Shown here: positions 1 to 7,645 of the stretch, one piece after another
How the letters are laid out: the number at the start of each line of letters is the position of its first letter
Position numbering within the stretch: the stretch's first letter is position 1
Assembly: GCA_023436605.1 (NCBI GenBank)
Contig: JAEZIQ010000115.1
Span: 1 to 25,239, forward strand
DNA: 25,239 bases
Origin: Actinomycetes bacterium
GTDB lineage: Bacteria; Actinomycetota; Thermoleophilia; Solirubrobacterales; 70-9
Direction: 5' to 3'
Made by a program: the position numbers and the translations under genes
The notes under the pieces: generated by a model
Databases searched by the model: none
The model's input: the letters and a program-made list of their open reading frames with translations, nothing else
Told to the model about the DNA's origin: nothing

Positions 1-947
1 CGGTCGGCGTCGAGGTCGGCGTCGGGCACGACCACGGCGGCACCTGCCTCGGCCATCCAGTTCGCGTTGGCGGTCTGGTGATCGCCGGTCGCGAAGGGAT
101 AGGGCACCAGGACGGCCGCTCGACCGAGGGCGGCAAGCTCGAAAACCGAGGCCCCGGACCGGGCCAGGGCCAGATCGCTGGCGGCGATCCCGTCGCCCAT
201 GTCTGGCTCGTACTCGAGCAGCGTGTAGCCGTCCTTGTTCGATGCTTTATCCAGTCGCTCGCGGAGTTGACCGTAGTCGCGGGAACCGGAAACGTGGACC
301 ACGTCGAAGTCCCGGTCGGGACGCTCGGCCAGTGCCTCGATCGCGGCGAAGTTGACGCTGCGGGCACCCTGGCTGCCGCCCATCACAAGTAGGCAGCGGG
401 CCTGGGGTGAGATCCCGAACCTGGCCCGTGCCCTGGCCCGGTCGGCGTTCAGCACCGACCTTCCGACCGGCCGACCGGTGATCCGCACGTTCTCGCCGCT
501 AACCCCGTCTATCTCGAAAGCCAGACAGAGCCGGTCGGCCCGCCTGGCCAGAAGCCGGTTGGCGAGTCCGAGATGCCGGTCGGCCTCGGTCAGGACCAGT
601 GGCAGTTTCAGCCTGCGGGCGGCCACACCGGCCGGTCCGGCCACGAAACCTCCCCCGCCGACCACCGCGTCGGCACCGCGCGACCTGATCAGCTTGCGGG
701 CCTTCGGTACCGCCCCCGCGGCCTGAAAAACGGCACGGGCCGCCTTGACCGGGTTCTTCCGGTCTATCCCGGAGAGGTCGAGCAGGTCGACCTCGTAGCC
801 GGCCTTCGGCACCAGTTCGGCTTCGAGCCGGCCCCGGGCGCCGAGGAAGGAAACCCTGACCCCTCTATCTCGAAGCTCGTCGGCTATGGCGAGGGCTGGC
901 ACCACGTGCCCCGCCGTACCGCCTGCCGCTATCACGACGTTGGGCAC
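1..947 (-). CDS. murG: MurG, UDP-GlcNAc:lipid I transferase (partial, C-terminus beyond window)
   Basis: Peripheral membrane glycosyltransferase that adds GlcNAc to lipid I to make lipid II on the inner face of the membrane. The visible 315 codons show the family signatures in order: the N-terminal glycine loop GGTAGHVVPALA near residue 10, MGGSQGA mid-protein and the donor-binding DHQTANA near the left edge. About 40-50 C-terminal residues are missing for a usual length of about 360. I chose the GTG at 947 because it precedes the conserved PNVVIAAGG start and has AAAGGA about 6-10 bases upstream. The gene overlaps the end of ftsW by 83 bp and is the last dcw gene visible. Family identity is clear. 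Confidence 0.95.
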   Translation of the reverse strand, partial: MPNVVIAAGGTAGHVVPALAIADELRDRGVRVSFLGARGRLEAELVPKAGYEVDLLDLSGIDRKNPVKAARAVFQAAGAVPKARKLIRSRGADAVVGGGGFVAGPAGVAARRLKLPLVLTEADRHLGLANRLLARRADRLCLAFEIDGVSGENVRITGRPVGRSVLNADRARARARFGISPQARCLLVMGGSQGARSVNFAAIEALAERPDRDFDVVHVSGSRDYGQLRERLDKASNKDGYTLLEYEPDMGDGIAASDLALARSGASVFELAALGRAAVLVPYPFATGDHQTANANWMAEAGAAVVVPDADLDAD

Positions 948-2238
948 TGGATGTCCTTTTTTCCGTTCTTCTTTCGCCATCACCTTCGATCAGGCGCAGT
1001 CTTGCATTCCGGCCCGGCCCGCCGCCCGAGACCGGTTTGCGCAGGGTCGCGGCCCGTCCGCCCCGGGCCACGTTGAGGATCAGCCCGATCGAGATCAGGC
1101 TGACGATCAGGCTGTTGTTCCCGTACGAAACGAGGGGCAGCGGCACTCCGGTCAGGGGAGCCATCCCCATCACCGCGTAAAGGTTGATGAAGGCCTGGAT
1201 CAGGATCAGGCCGGTCAGGCCACCAGCCAGAATCCGGCCGTAATCGTCCTTGGCCTTGCGCGCGATCTGGAACCCGGCGTAGCCGAGCAGTCCGTAAACG
1301 AGGATCAGGGCAAACATTCCGAGGAAGCCGAACTCCTCGCCGATCACGGCGGAGATCATGTCGGTGTGGGCTTCCGGCAGATAGAAAGCTTTCTGCACCC
1401 CGTTGCCGATGCCGACCCCGTCAAAGCCACCGGACCCGATCGCGATCTTGGCCTGGATCACCTGAAAGCCGTTTCCGGTCACGTCGCCTTCCGGATTGAG
1501 GAAGGTGAGCAGACGGTCTCGCCGGTAAGGCGCGATCAGGGCGAAGATCATCGCTACGACTCCAATCCCTCCCGCCAGCAGGCCGAGATCGCGCGGTCTC
1601 GCCCCAGCCGCGAACAGGGTCACGAAAACCGCGAAAACGGCGACCATCGCCGACCCCATGTCGGGTTGGGCGAGGACCAGGAGCAGGGCGAGGCCGGTCA
1701 TCAGAAGGTAGGGACGCATCTCCCTGATCGAGCGCAGCCGGTCGGGCCGGTCGGCCAACAGGTGGGCTCCGTAGAGGACCAGTCCGAGCTTGGCGAACTC
1801 GGCCGGCTGGATCTGGACCGGCCCGAAGATGAACCAGCCCCTGGTTCCGTTGATCGCCGCCCCGACGAAGAGCACCGCGAAGAGGGCGATCAGGCAGCCG
1901 ATCATGAAGTTCGGGGTCAGTTCGCGGAAGCGGCTAAGTTTGCCCCGCATCACGAACCACATCAAGAGCAGCCCGATCGTCACCGCGACCACGGTCTTCT
2001 TGAGGTAGAAGGTGCTGCTGGCGAGGCTGCCGTCGCTGAGGATGCGGCTGGTCGAACTGGCCGAGAAGACCATGACCACCCCGAAAGCGAGCAGGATCAT
2101 GGTCGCGGTCAGCAGCAGGCTGTACTCGGTGGAATAGCCGCTCCTGGAGGTTCTGGCCGGCCGCAGCGCGCTGCCCCCGCGGGAGGAGGGCTTGCTCTTG
2201 CGACTTACCTTCCGACCCTTGCGTCGGCGCTCAGACAT
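865..2238 (-). CDS. ftsW: FtsW, SEDS-family septal peptidoglycan glycosyltransferase
   Basis: Polytopic membrane protein (457 aa) that polymerises lipid II at the division septum with its partner FtsI, which is encoded upstream in this cluster. About ten hydrophobic segments follow a basic N-terminus. Family landmarks are GTRGWFIFG with QPAEFAKL, GNGFQVIQAKIAIGSGG, EAHTDMISAVIGEEFGF and PLTGVPLPLVSYG. After SYG the usual GG(S/T) is replaced by NNS, which I checked in the DNA. The C-terminal tail of about 55 residues is Arg-rich and lies largely over the murG start. The ATG at 2238 overlaps the murD stop by 8 bp, which argues for this start rather than an upstream one inside murD. The choice of FtsW over RodA or SpoVE rests on the dcw context. 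Confidence 0.95.
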   Translation of the reverse strand: MSERRRKGRKVSRKSKPSSRGGSALRPARTSRSGYSTEYSLLLTATMILLAFGVVMVFSASSTSRILSDGSLASSTFYLKKTVVAVTIGLLLMWFVMRGKLSRFRELTPNFMIGCLIALFAVLFVGAAINGTRGWFIFGPVQIQPAEFAKLGLVLYGAHLLADRPDRLRSIREMRPYLLMTGLALLLVLAQPDMGSAMVAVFAVFVTLFAAGARPRDLGLLAGGIGVVAMIFALIAPYRRDRLLTFLNPEGDVTGNGFQVIQAKIAIGSGGFDGVGIGNGVQKAFYLPEAHTDMISAVIGEEFGFLGMFALILVYGLLGYAGFQIARKAKDDYGRILAGGLTGLILIQAFINLYAVMGMAPLTGVPLPLVSYGNNSLIVSLISIGLILNVARGGRAATLRKPVSGGGPGRNARLRLIEGDGERRTEKRTSSAQRRDSGRRYGGARGASPRHSRRASR

Positions 2239-3598
2239 CGAGCTCCTCCACCAGTTTGCGGAACGCGTCGCCACGGTCCTCGTAGTTCTTGAACTGGTCG
2301 AAGCTGGCACAGGCCGGAGAGAGCAGCACTGCTTCACCGGGAACCGCTGCCCCGGCCGCCTCCGATACTGCGGCCTCGAGGTCCTCGCAGTAGCGGACGA
2401 TCTCCACCCCGGCCGGTTCGAGGGTCCGGCCAATCTCGTCGGCTGTTTCGCCGATCAGGTAGATCCCGCGGCAGTGTTCGGCAACCGGACCGGTCAGCCC
2501 GTCGAAGGGCTCGCCCTTGGCGCTGCCGCCGAGAATCAGGTGAAGCCTGCGATCCGAGGAACTCAGCGCGGCGAGGCTGGCATCGACGTTGGTCGCCTTC
2601 GAGTCGTTGATGAAGATGACCCCTTCGATTTCCGCCACCGGCTCGTAGCGGTGGGGAACCGGCGGAAAGCTTCTCAGCCCGGCGGCGACCTCTTCGACGC
2701 TCAGGCCGAAGGCCAGTGCCGCGGCGGCACCCGCCATCGCGTTGGCCACGTTGTGGAGCCCGATGATCTGCATTTCCCCCACTTCGACCAGCGGCTCCCC
2801 GTCGGCGAGGATCCTTTCGCCGTCGAGCGTGATCTGGGCACCCTCGGCACCCTCGGTCGAGAAGCGGATCGCGGATGCGGTGGTCGTCGTGGCCGAGACT
2901 GCTGGATCGTCGGCGTTGAGGATGGCCACGTCGCCCTCGACCTGGTTGGCGAAGATCCTCGCCTTGGCCTCCCGGTAGGAATCCATGGTCCCGTGACGGT
3001 CGAGATGGTCGGGGCCCAGGTTGAGGAAGGCCGCCACCTCGGGCGAGAACTCAACCGAGTCCTCGAGCTGAAAGCTGGAGCATTCACAGACCACGGTGCC
3101 GACTTCCTCCCCGGCCATCGATTCGAGTGCGACCTCGCAGACCGGGTGGCCGACGTTGCCGGCCGCCGAGACCGCCCGGCCGGCGGAGCGGAAGAGATGG
3201 GCTGTGAGTTCGGTTGTGGTGGTCTTGCCGTTGGTGCCGGTGATCGCCACGAAGGGCGCCTCGAACATCCGCCAGCCCAGTTCGAGTTCACCGATCACCT
3301 CGAGCCCGCGGCGGGTCGCTTCGCTGATCACTTCGGCCGATTCGGGGACACCCGGGCTCTTGATCACCGTGGCGATTCCCTCGAGTCGGTCGAGTCCGTC
3401 CACGGAAGTTTCAAAGTCGATGCCCGATTCGCGCAGAACCTCAAGCCCTTCAGGGTCCCCGGAGTCCACCCCGAAAACGGCTTGGCCATGGGCTTTCAGG
3501 GCCCTTGCCGCAGCCACTCCGGAACGTGCCAGCCCAACCACCAGAAAAGGCCCTTGGGGAAGCGGCGGCCGGGCCTTCGATGAGCGGACATACTCCAC
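2231..3598 (-). CDS. murD: MurD, UDP-MurNAc-L-Ala:D-glutamate ligase
   Basis: Cytoplasmic ATP-dependent ligase that adds D-Glu to UDP-MurNAc-L-alanine. At 455 aa it has normal length. An N-terminal Rossmann-like domain (VVGLARSG, about residue 20) binds the nucleotide sugar. The central ATPase domain has the P-loop GTNGKTTTTE, NLGPDHLDRHG and HNVANAMA. The C-terminal domain has NDSKATN, and LSPACASFDQFKNYEDRGD is the MurD signature that separates it from MurC/E/F. The start is a GTG with GGGGAAG about 10 bases upstream. It is separated from mraY by a 156-bp gap with a hairpin, the longest break in an otherwise overlapping operon, and it overlaps ftsW downstream by 8 bp. Confidence 0.97.
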   Translation of the reverse strand: MEYVRSSKARPPLPQGPFLVVGLARSGVAAARALKAHGQAVFGVDSGDPEGLEVLRESGIDFETSVDGLDRLEGIATVIKSPGVPESAEVISEATRRGLEVIGELELGWRMFEAPFVAITGTNGKTTTTELTAHLFRSAGRAVSAAGNVGHPVCEVALESMAGEEVGTVVCECSSFQLEDSVEFSPEVAAFLNLGPDHLDRHGTMDSYREAKARIFANQVEGDVAILNADDPAVSATTTTASAIRFSTEGAEGAQITLDGERILADGEPLVEVGEMQIIGLHNVANAMAGAAAALAFGLSVEEVAAGLRSFPPVPHRYEPVAEIEGVIFINDSKATNVDASLAALSSSDRRLHLILGGSAKGEPFDGLTGPVAEHCRGIYLIGETADEIGRTLEPAGVEIVRYCEDLEAAVSEAAGAAVPGEAVLLSPACASFDQFKNYEDRGDAFRKLVEELDV

Positions 3599-3655
3599 TC
3601 AAGAGTCTTCCCCACCCGAACCAAAAACCCTGCCCCGAAGCCACAAACTCATCAC

Positions 3656-3700
3656 GGTGAAGCAGGACTGCGACCGATTCGGTCACAAAACTGCTTCACC
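3656..3700. repeat. Nested hairpin in the mraY-murD gap
   Basis: GGTGAAGCAG at 3656-3665 is perfectly complementary to CTGCTTCACC at 3691-3700. Inside the loop, GACCG (3672-3676) pairs with CGGTC (3680-3684) around ATT. There is no T-run on either side, so it does not look like a classic intrinsic terminator. It could be an RNA processing, attenuation or operator site, or the remnant of an insertion. The rest of the 3599-3754 gap shows nothing I recognise. Confidence 0.6.
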
Positions 3701-3754
3701 AAACCTCAGCGGGTGGATGCCAGGGACCCCTTCCGGTCGCTGGTTCCTGGTCCG

Positions 3755-4729
3755 CTACCTGCCGATGGAGTGCTGGTAGATCGCGAACCCAATGCCGCTG
3801 CATACCGCGGCGATGATCCAGAAGCGGAGCATGATCTTGGTTTCGGACCAGGCCATCATCTCGAAGTGATGATGGAGGGGAGCCATCATCAGAACCCGGC
3901 GGCCGAAGGTCTTGAACGAGAAAACCTGGACCAGCACCGAAAGCGCCTCGATCACGAAGATCCCGCCGATCAGGATCAACAGGACCTCGGTCTGGGTCAG
4001 GACTGCGAGCGCGCCGATGGCGCCACCTAACCCGAGCGATCCTGTGTCCCCCATGAAAATCGTCGCCGGGAATGCGTTGAACCAGAGGAAGCCGATACAG
4101 CCTCCGACCAGACAGACCGAAAACAGGGCGAGGTCATGCTGCCCTACCGTGACGTAGGAGATCGCGGTGTAGGTGAGTAGCACGATCGCACTGGATCCCG
4201 CGGCCAGACCGTCCAGGCCGTCGGTCAGGTTCACCCCATTGGTCGCTCCGGCCAGGACCAGGAAGACGAGGATGAAGTAGGCAACCGGCCCGATGTCCCA
4301 GGTGATGTCGGCGATCCGGAAGTGGACCACCGGTTCGAGTCCGACTTCGTGCCGGGCTACCCACCAGAGAATCAGCGCGAGCAGGACCTGCCCCAGCAGC
4401 TTGTAACGGCCCGGCAAGCCCAGCGACCGGCGCTTGATGATCTTGATGTAGTCGTCGGCGAACCCAAGCGCGGCGCAGCCGAGTGCCACGCCGAAAACTG
4501 TCATCGCCGCCGCATCCCGCTCCGAGAGGACCAGGAAAGGCACGATGATCGAGGTGAAGATGATCAGCCCGCCCATGGTCGGCGTGCCGGCTTTGGTCTG
4601 GTGGCCGGCCGGGCCTTCTTCGCGAATGTGCTGCCCGAACTCCCGGCCACGCAGGAACTCGATGAAACGCGGCGAGAGGAAGAGACAGATGAGCATCGAG
4701 GCCATCGCCCCGATCACGATTTCGCCCAT
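3755..4729 (-). CDS. mraY: MraY, phospho-MurNAc-pentapeptide translocase
   Basis: Integral membrane enzyme (324 aa, about ten membrane segments) that moves phospho-MurNAc-pentapeptide from UDP onto undecaprenyl phosphate to form lipid I, the substrate of MurG. Signatures seen: GHQTKAGTPTMGG near residue 43, the metal-linked FADDYIK, NLTDGLDGLA, FMGDTGSL and the cytoplasmic His motif APLHHHFE near the C-terminus. Its ATG shares one base with the murF stop (TGATG), pointing to translational coupling and fixing the start. The length and motif order are normal. Confidence 0.97.
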   Translation of the reverse strand: MGEIVIGAMASMLICLFLSPRFIEFLRGREFGQHIREEGPAGHQTKAGTPTMGGLIIFTSIIVPFLVLSERDAAAMTVFGVALGCAALGFADDYIKIIKRRSLGLPGRYKLLGQVLLALILWWVARHEVGLEPVVHFRIADITWDIGPVAYFILVFLVLAGATNGVNLTDGLDGLAAGSSAIVLLTYTAISYVTVGQHDLALFSVCLVGGCIGFLWFNAFPATIFMGDTGSLGLGGAIGALAVLTQTEVLLILIGGIFVIEALSVLVQVFSFKTFGRRVLMMAPLHHHFEMMAWSETKIMLRFWIIAAVCSGIGFAIYQHSIGR

Positions 4730-6093
4730 CAGGCAGCGCTCCCTTCACCGGATGGCGATGCGTGGCTGGCGGTGACCAGCTCCGTGACCTTCTCGAGTCC
4801 GGCTGCGCGCGACCCCTTGACCAGGGCAACGGTGTCCGGCCCGAGTCGTTCCTTGAGCAGGCGGGCCGCCTCCTCCGGGTTACCGGCCTTCAGGTCGGGG
4901 TCGTAGGAACGAGCCAGATCCCCCACTCCGATCACCTCGATGTCGAGCTTCCGGGCGAAAGCACCGATCTCTTCGTGGAAGCGGACCTCGTCGGGGCCGA
5001 GTTCGGCCATCAGCCCGAGCACCGCCAGTTTGCGGGGTCGCTCGATCTGAGCCAGGTACTCGAGGGCGGCACGCATCGACACGGGATTCGCGTTGTAACA
5101 GTCGTTGATGATGAGACCACGCTCGCCGAGGTCGATGTGCTCGTTGCGAAACCGCGAGAAGGCGATCCCTTCGGTCCTCGCGGCAAGCTCGGCCGGCGTG
5201 AATCCCGCGGCGATGCCGGCCGCGATCGCAGCCAGCGAGTTGAGCAGGTTGTGTGGCTCCGCAAAGGGGAATTCGAAGATCTGCTCGCCCTGCAGAGTGG
5301 CGATCCGGGCCTTGGTCGCACCCGCGGTCACCTCCTGATCGAGTACGCGGACGTCACCATCACCTCCGAAGCGAACCAGTCCCGGTACTCCCTCGACGTG
5401 CGGTTCGAGATGCCCGGCTTCAAAGGGGACGATCATCACTCCGTCGGGCTTCAGGCCTCGGATCAGCTCCGCCTTCGCGGCAGCCACCGCTTCGATCGAG
5501 CCGAGCAGCTCGACGTGGACGGGACCGACGTTCGTGATCACGCCGATGTCCGGTTCCGCGATCGTCGCCAGCTCGGCGATCTGGCCTTCACCCCGCATCG
5601 CCATCTCGAGGACCAGGGTTTCGGTTCCGGCCGGGGCCTCGAGGACGGTCAACGGCAGCCCGATCTCGGTGTTGAAGTTCTCGGCCGAGGCGTGAACCTG
5701 CCCTGGCAGCAAAGCTCTGGTTATGTCCTTGACCGAGGTCTTGCCGACCGATCCGGTGATCCCGATCACCGTTGCGTCCAGTTCGCGGCGCCAGGCGCGG
5801 GCCAACATCTGGAGGGCGAGCAACGGATCCTCGACGGTGAAGACGAACGATCCCGAATCGGCGAGTTCGCCGGCCCGTTCGGGGGCCACGACCGCACCCC
5901 AGGCTCCGGCCTCCAGCGCTCCGGCGGCATGCTCGCCACCATCGGTCGCACCGGAAGTCAGACCGAAAAAGAGCTCCCCGCCGTCGATGTTCCGGGAGTC
6001 GATCTCGGCCCGGACAGGCACTCCTCCCGACCCCCGGGAAACCACCTCCGCACCCATCGCGGCGGCCATCTGTTCAGTGGTCAGCTCGATCAC
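4729..6093 (-). CDS. murF: MurF, UDP-MurNAc-tripeptide:D-Ala-D-Ala ligase
   Basis: Cytoplasmic ATP-dependent ligase (454 aa) that completes the UDP-MurNAc-pentapeptide by adding D-Ala-D-Ala. The N-terminal domain carries DSRNIDGGELFFGL. The P-loop GITGSVGKTS lies at residues 111-120, followed by EMAMRGEGQI, TNVGPVHVELLGS, PHNLLNSLAAIA and the MurF-typical NDCYNANPVSM. The GTG start overlaps the murE stop as GTGA, and the stop overlaps mraY as TGATG, so translation with both neighbours is probably coupled. The paralogous ligases of the cluster lack the NDCYNANP motif. Confidence 0.97.
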   Translation of the reverse strand: MIELTTEQMAAAMGAEVVSRGSGGVPVRAEIDSRNIDGGELFFGLTSGATDGGEHAAGALEAGAWGAVVAPERAGELADSGSFVFTVEDPLLALQMLARAWRRELDATVIGITGSVGKTSVKDITRALLPGQVHASAENFNTEIGLPLTVLEAPAGTETLVLEMAMRGEGQIAELATIAEPDIGVITNVGPVHVELLGSIEAVAAAKAELIRGLKPDGVMIVPFEAGHLEPHVEGVPGLVRFGGDGDVRVLDQEVTAGATKARIATLQGEQIFEFPFAEPHNLLNSLAAIAAGIAAGFTPAELAARTEGIAFSRFRNEHIDLGERGLIINDCYNANPVSMRAALEYLAQIERPRKLAVLGLMAELGPDEVRFHEEIGAFARKLDIEVIGVGDLARSYDPDLKAGNPEEAARLLKERLGPDTVALVKGSRAAGLEKVTELVTASHASPSGEGSAA

Positions 6094-7544
6094 GCTGACT
6101 TCCCGGCGAGCTCGCGCAGATGCCTGCGGGCGACGTCACGGTCGTCAAAGGGGATCTTCCTGCCGTTTTCGAACTCCTGGCCCTGCTCGTGTCCCTTGCC
6201 GGCGATCACCACGGTGTCGCCCGGCCCCGCTTCGCGGATCGCCAGGCCGATAGCGGCGTCCCGGTCCTGTTCGACCAGCACCGACTCACGGTCTTCGATT
6301 CCGGCCAGCACGTCCTCGATGATCGCGGCGGGATCCTCGGAGCGGGGATTGTCGGAGGTGATCACCGCAAGGTCGGAAAGCCGGGCTCCGGCCGCCCCCA
6401 TGAGCGGGCGTTTCGCCTTGTCACGGTCGCCGCCGGCGCCGACAATCGCGATCAGCCGGCCGGGGGTCAGGTCACGGGCAGCCCGCAACACGTTCTCGAC
6501 CGAGTCAGGGGTGTGCGCGTAGTCGACCAGCACAGCGAAGTCCTGTCCTTCGTCGATCGGCTCGAACCTGCCCGGAACCCGTCCGGCGTCGGCCAGTCCG
6601 GCAACGGCCTCATCGGGATCGACGCCGAGCGCGATCGCGCCAGCCAGGGCGGCCAGCGCGTTGGCCACGTTGAAGCTGCCCGGCAGACCGGTTCGGACCG
6701 CGAACTCCCCATGCTCGGTCTGGACCGCGAAACTGGCGCCGGAAGCGTCGAAACTCACGTCCAGAGCCGAGTAGTCGGCGGCCTGCCCGCTCGCCGAGTA
6801 GGTGAGGCAGTCGAACTCGGTGGCCAGCCGCTGGCCGTACTCGTCATCGACGTTGACGATCGAGGCTCCCGGTCCGGCGGCGAAAAGCAGCCGCTTGGCC
6901 TGAAAGTAGTCCTCCATGTCGTCATGGAAATCGAGATGGTCCTGGGTCAGGTTGGTGAAGATCGCGAGGTCGAAGTCGATCGCATCGGCGCGGTGCATCA
7001 CCATCGCGTGGGAGGAAACCTCCATCACGCAGGCTTCGTCACCGGCGTCGAGCATCCTCCGGAAGGAAGCCTGGAGATCGATCGCTTCGGGGGTAGTACG
7101 CACCACGTCTTCTTCAACGCCACCCACCACCTGCTTGACGGTGCCCATCAGTCCGCTTGGCAGCCCGCCGAACTCGAGGATGTCCCGCAGCAGGAAAGCC
7201 GTCGTCGTCTTGCCGTTGGTACCGGTGATCCCGGCCAGCTTCATCTCCGTGGTGGGGTCGCCGTTGAAGGTCGCGGCGATCGGCGCCATCGCGGCCCGGG
7301 CGTCCGGAACCAGCAACTGGGGCACGTCGAGGTCAAGCCTGCGTTCACAGACCAGGGCAACGGCACCGGCTTCGACCGCAGCAGCGGCGAAATCGTGTCC
7401 GTCACTCGCCAGTCCCCGAACACAGAAGAAAAGTGCTCCCGGTGTGACTTTCCGGTTGTCGAAGGCAAGCGAAGCTATGTCGGTTCCCGGGTCGCCGACA
7501 AGGTCGGACGAGGCCAGATCCCGGGCAAGTTGGTCCAGCCGCAT
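6090..7544 (-). CDS. murE: MurE, UDP-MurNAc-dipeptide:meso-DAP ligase
   Basis: Cytoplasmic ligase adding the third stem-peptide residue. It has GTNGKTTTAF (P-loop), the TTPEAIDLQ substrate loop, EVSSHAM, TNLTQDHLDFHDDM and SDNPRSEDP. The DNPR motif is the established mark of meso-diaminopimelate specificity. The start is uncertain. The ATG at 7544 gives 484 aa and begins where the family's first domain begins (MRLDQLARDLAS). It has TAGAAT (7552-7557) 7 bases upstream, a leaderless-type spacing. The frame stays open to a GTG at 7592 with AGGAAGGGG upstream, and to a GTG at 7649 that overlaps the ftsI stop (GTGA). These would give 500 or 519 aa with a Pro/Arg-rich extension. Confidence 0.95.
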   Translation of the reverse strand: MRLDQLARDLASSDLVGDPGTDIASLAFDNRKVTPGALFFCVRGLASDGHDFAAAAVEAGAVALVCERRLDLDVPQLLVPDARAAMAPIAATFNGDPTTEMKLAGITGTNGKTTTAFLLRDILEFGGLPSGLMGTVKQVVGGVEEDVVRTTPEAIDLQASFRRMLDAGDEACVMEVSSHAMVMHRADAIDFDLAIFTNLTQDHLDFHDDMEDYFQAKRLLFAAGPGASIVNVDDEYGQRLATEFDCLTYSASGQAADYSALDVSFDASGASFAVQTEHGEFAVRTGLPGSFNVANALAALAGAIALGVDPDEAVAGLADAGRVPGRFEPIDEGQDFAVLVDYAHTPDSVENVLRAARDLTPGRLIAIVGAGGDRDKAKRPLMGAAGARLSDLAVITSDNPRSEDPAAIIEDVLAGIEDRESVLVEQDRDAAIGLAIREAGPGDTVVIAGKGHEQGQEFENGRKIPFDDRDVARRHLRELAGKSA

Positions 7545-7551
7545 GCTCAGG

Positions 7552-7557
7552 ATTCTA
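7552..7557 (-). promoter_or_regulatory. Possible -10 box for a leaderless murE start
   Basis: On the minus strand this reads TAGAAT, one change from TATAAT, with exactly 7 bases to the ATG at 7544. That is the spacing expected when transcription starts at the start codon. I see no convincing -35 hexamer 16-18 bases upstream, so this is a weak call. It matters because it would make murE independently expressed within the dcw operon. Confidence 0.35.
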
Positions 7558-7594
7558 GAGTCGGGCGGGGTCGGACCGCCCTCCGTGGACACCC

Positions 7595-7632
7595 GCCCCT
7601 TCCTCTCACGTCCACGAATGGAAGGAAGGGGC
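7595..7632 (-). promoter_or_regulatory. GC-rich hairpin at the ftsI-murE junction masking a Shine-Dalgarno
   Basis: GCCCCTTCCT (plus strand 7595-7604) is the perfect complement of AGGAAGGGGC (7623-7632). In the minus-strand transcript, TCCA-TTCG-TGGA forms a smaller stem with a UUCG loop inside it. The 3' arm contains AGGAAGGGG, the only good ribosome site for the GTG at 7592. The fold would therefore hide that site. There is no T-run, so termination is unlikely. Confidence 0.55.
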
Positions 7633-7645
7633 TCCGTCAAGCGAT

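Noticed and set aside
2239..2433. N-terminal extension of FtsW into murD
   Set aside because: It would overlap murD by about 200 bp, with Arg/Ser-rich shadow sequence; the ATG at 2238 begins the family-like protein.
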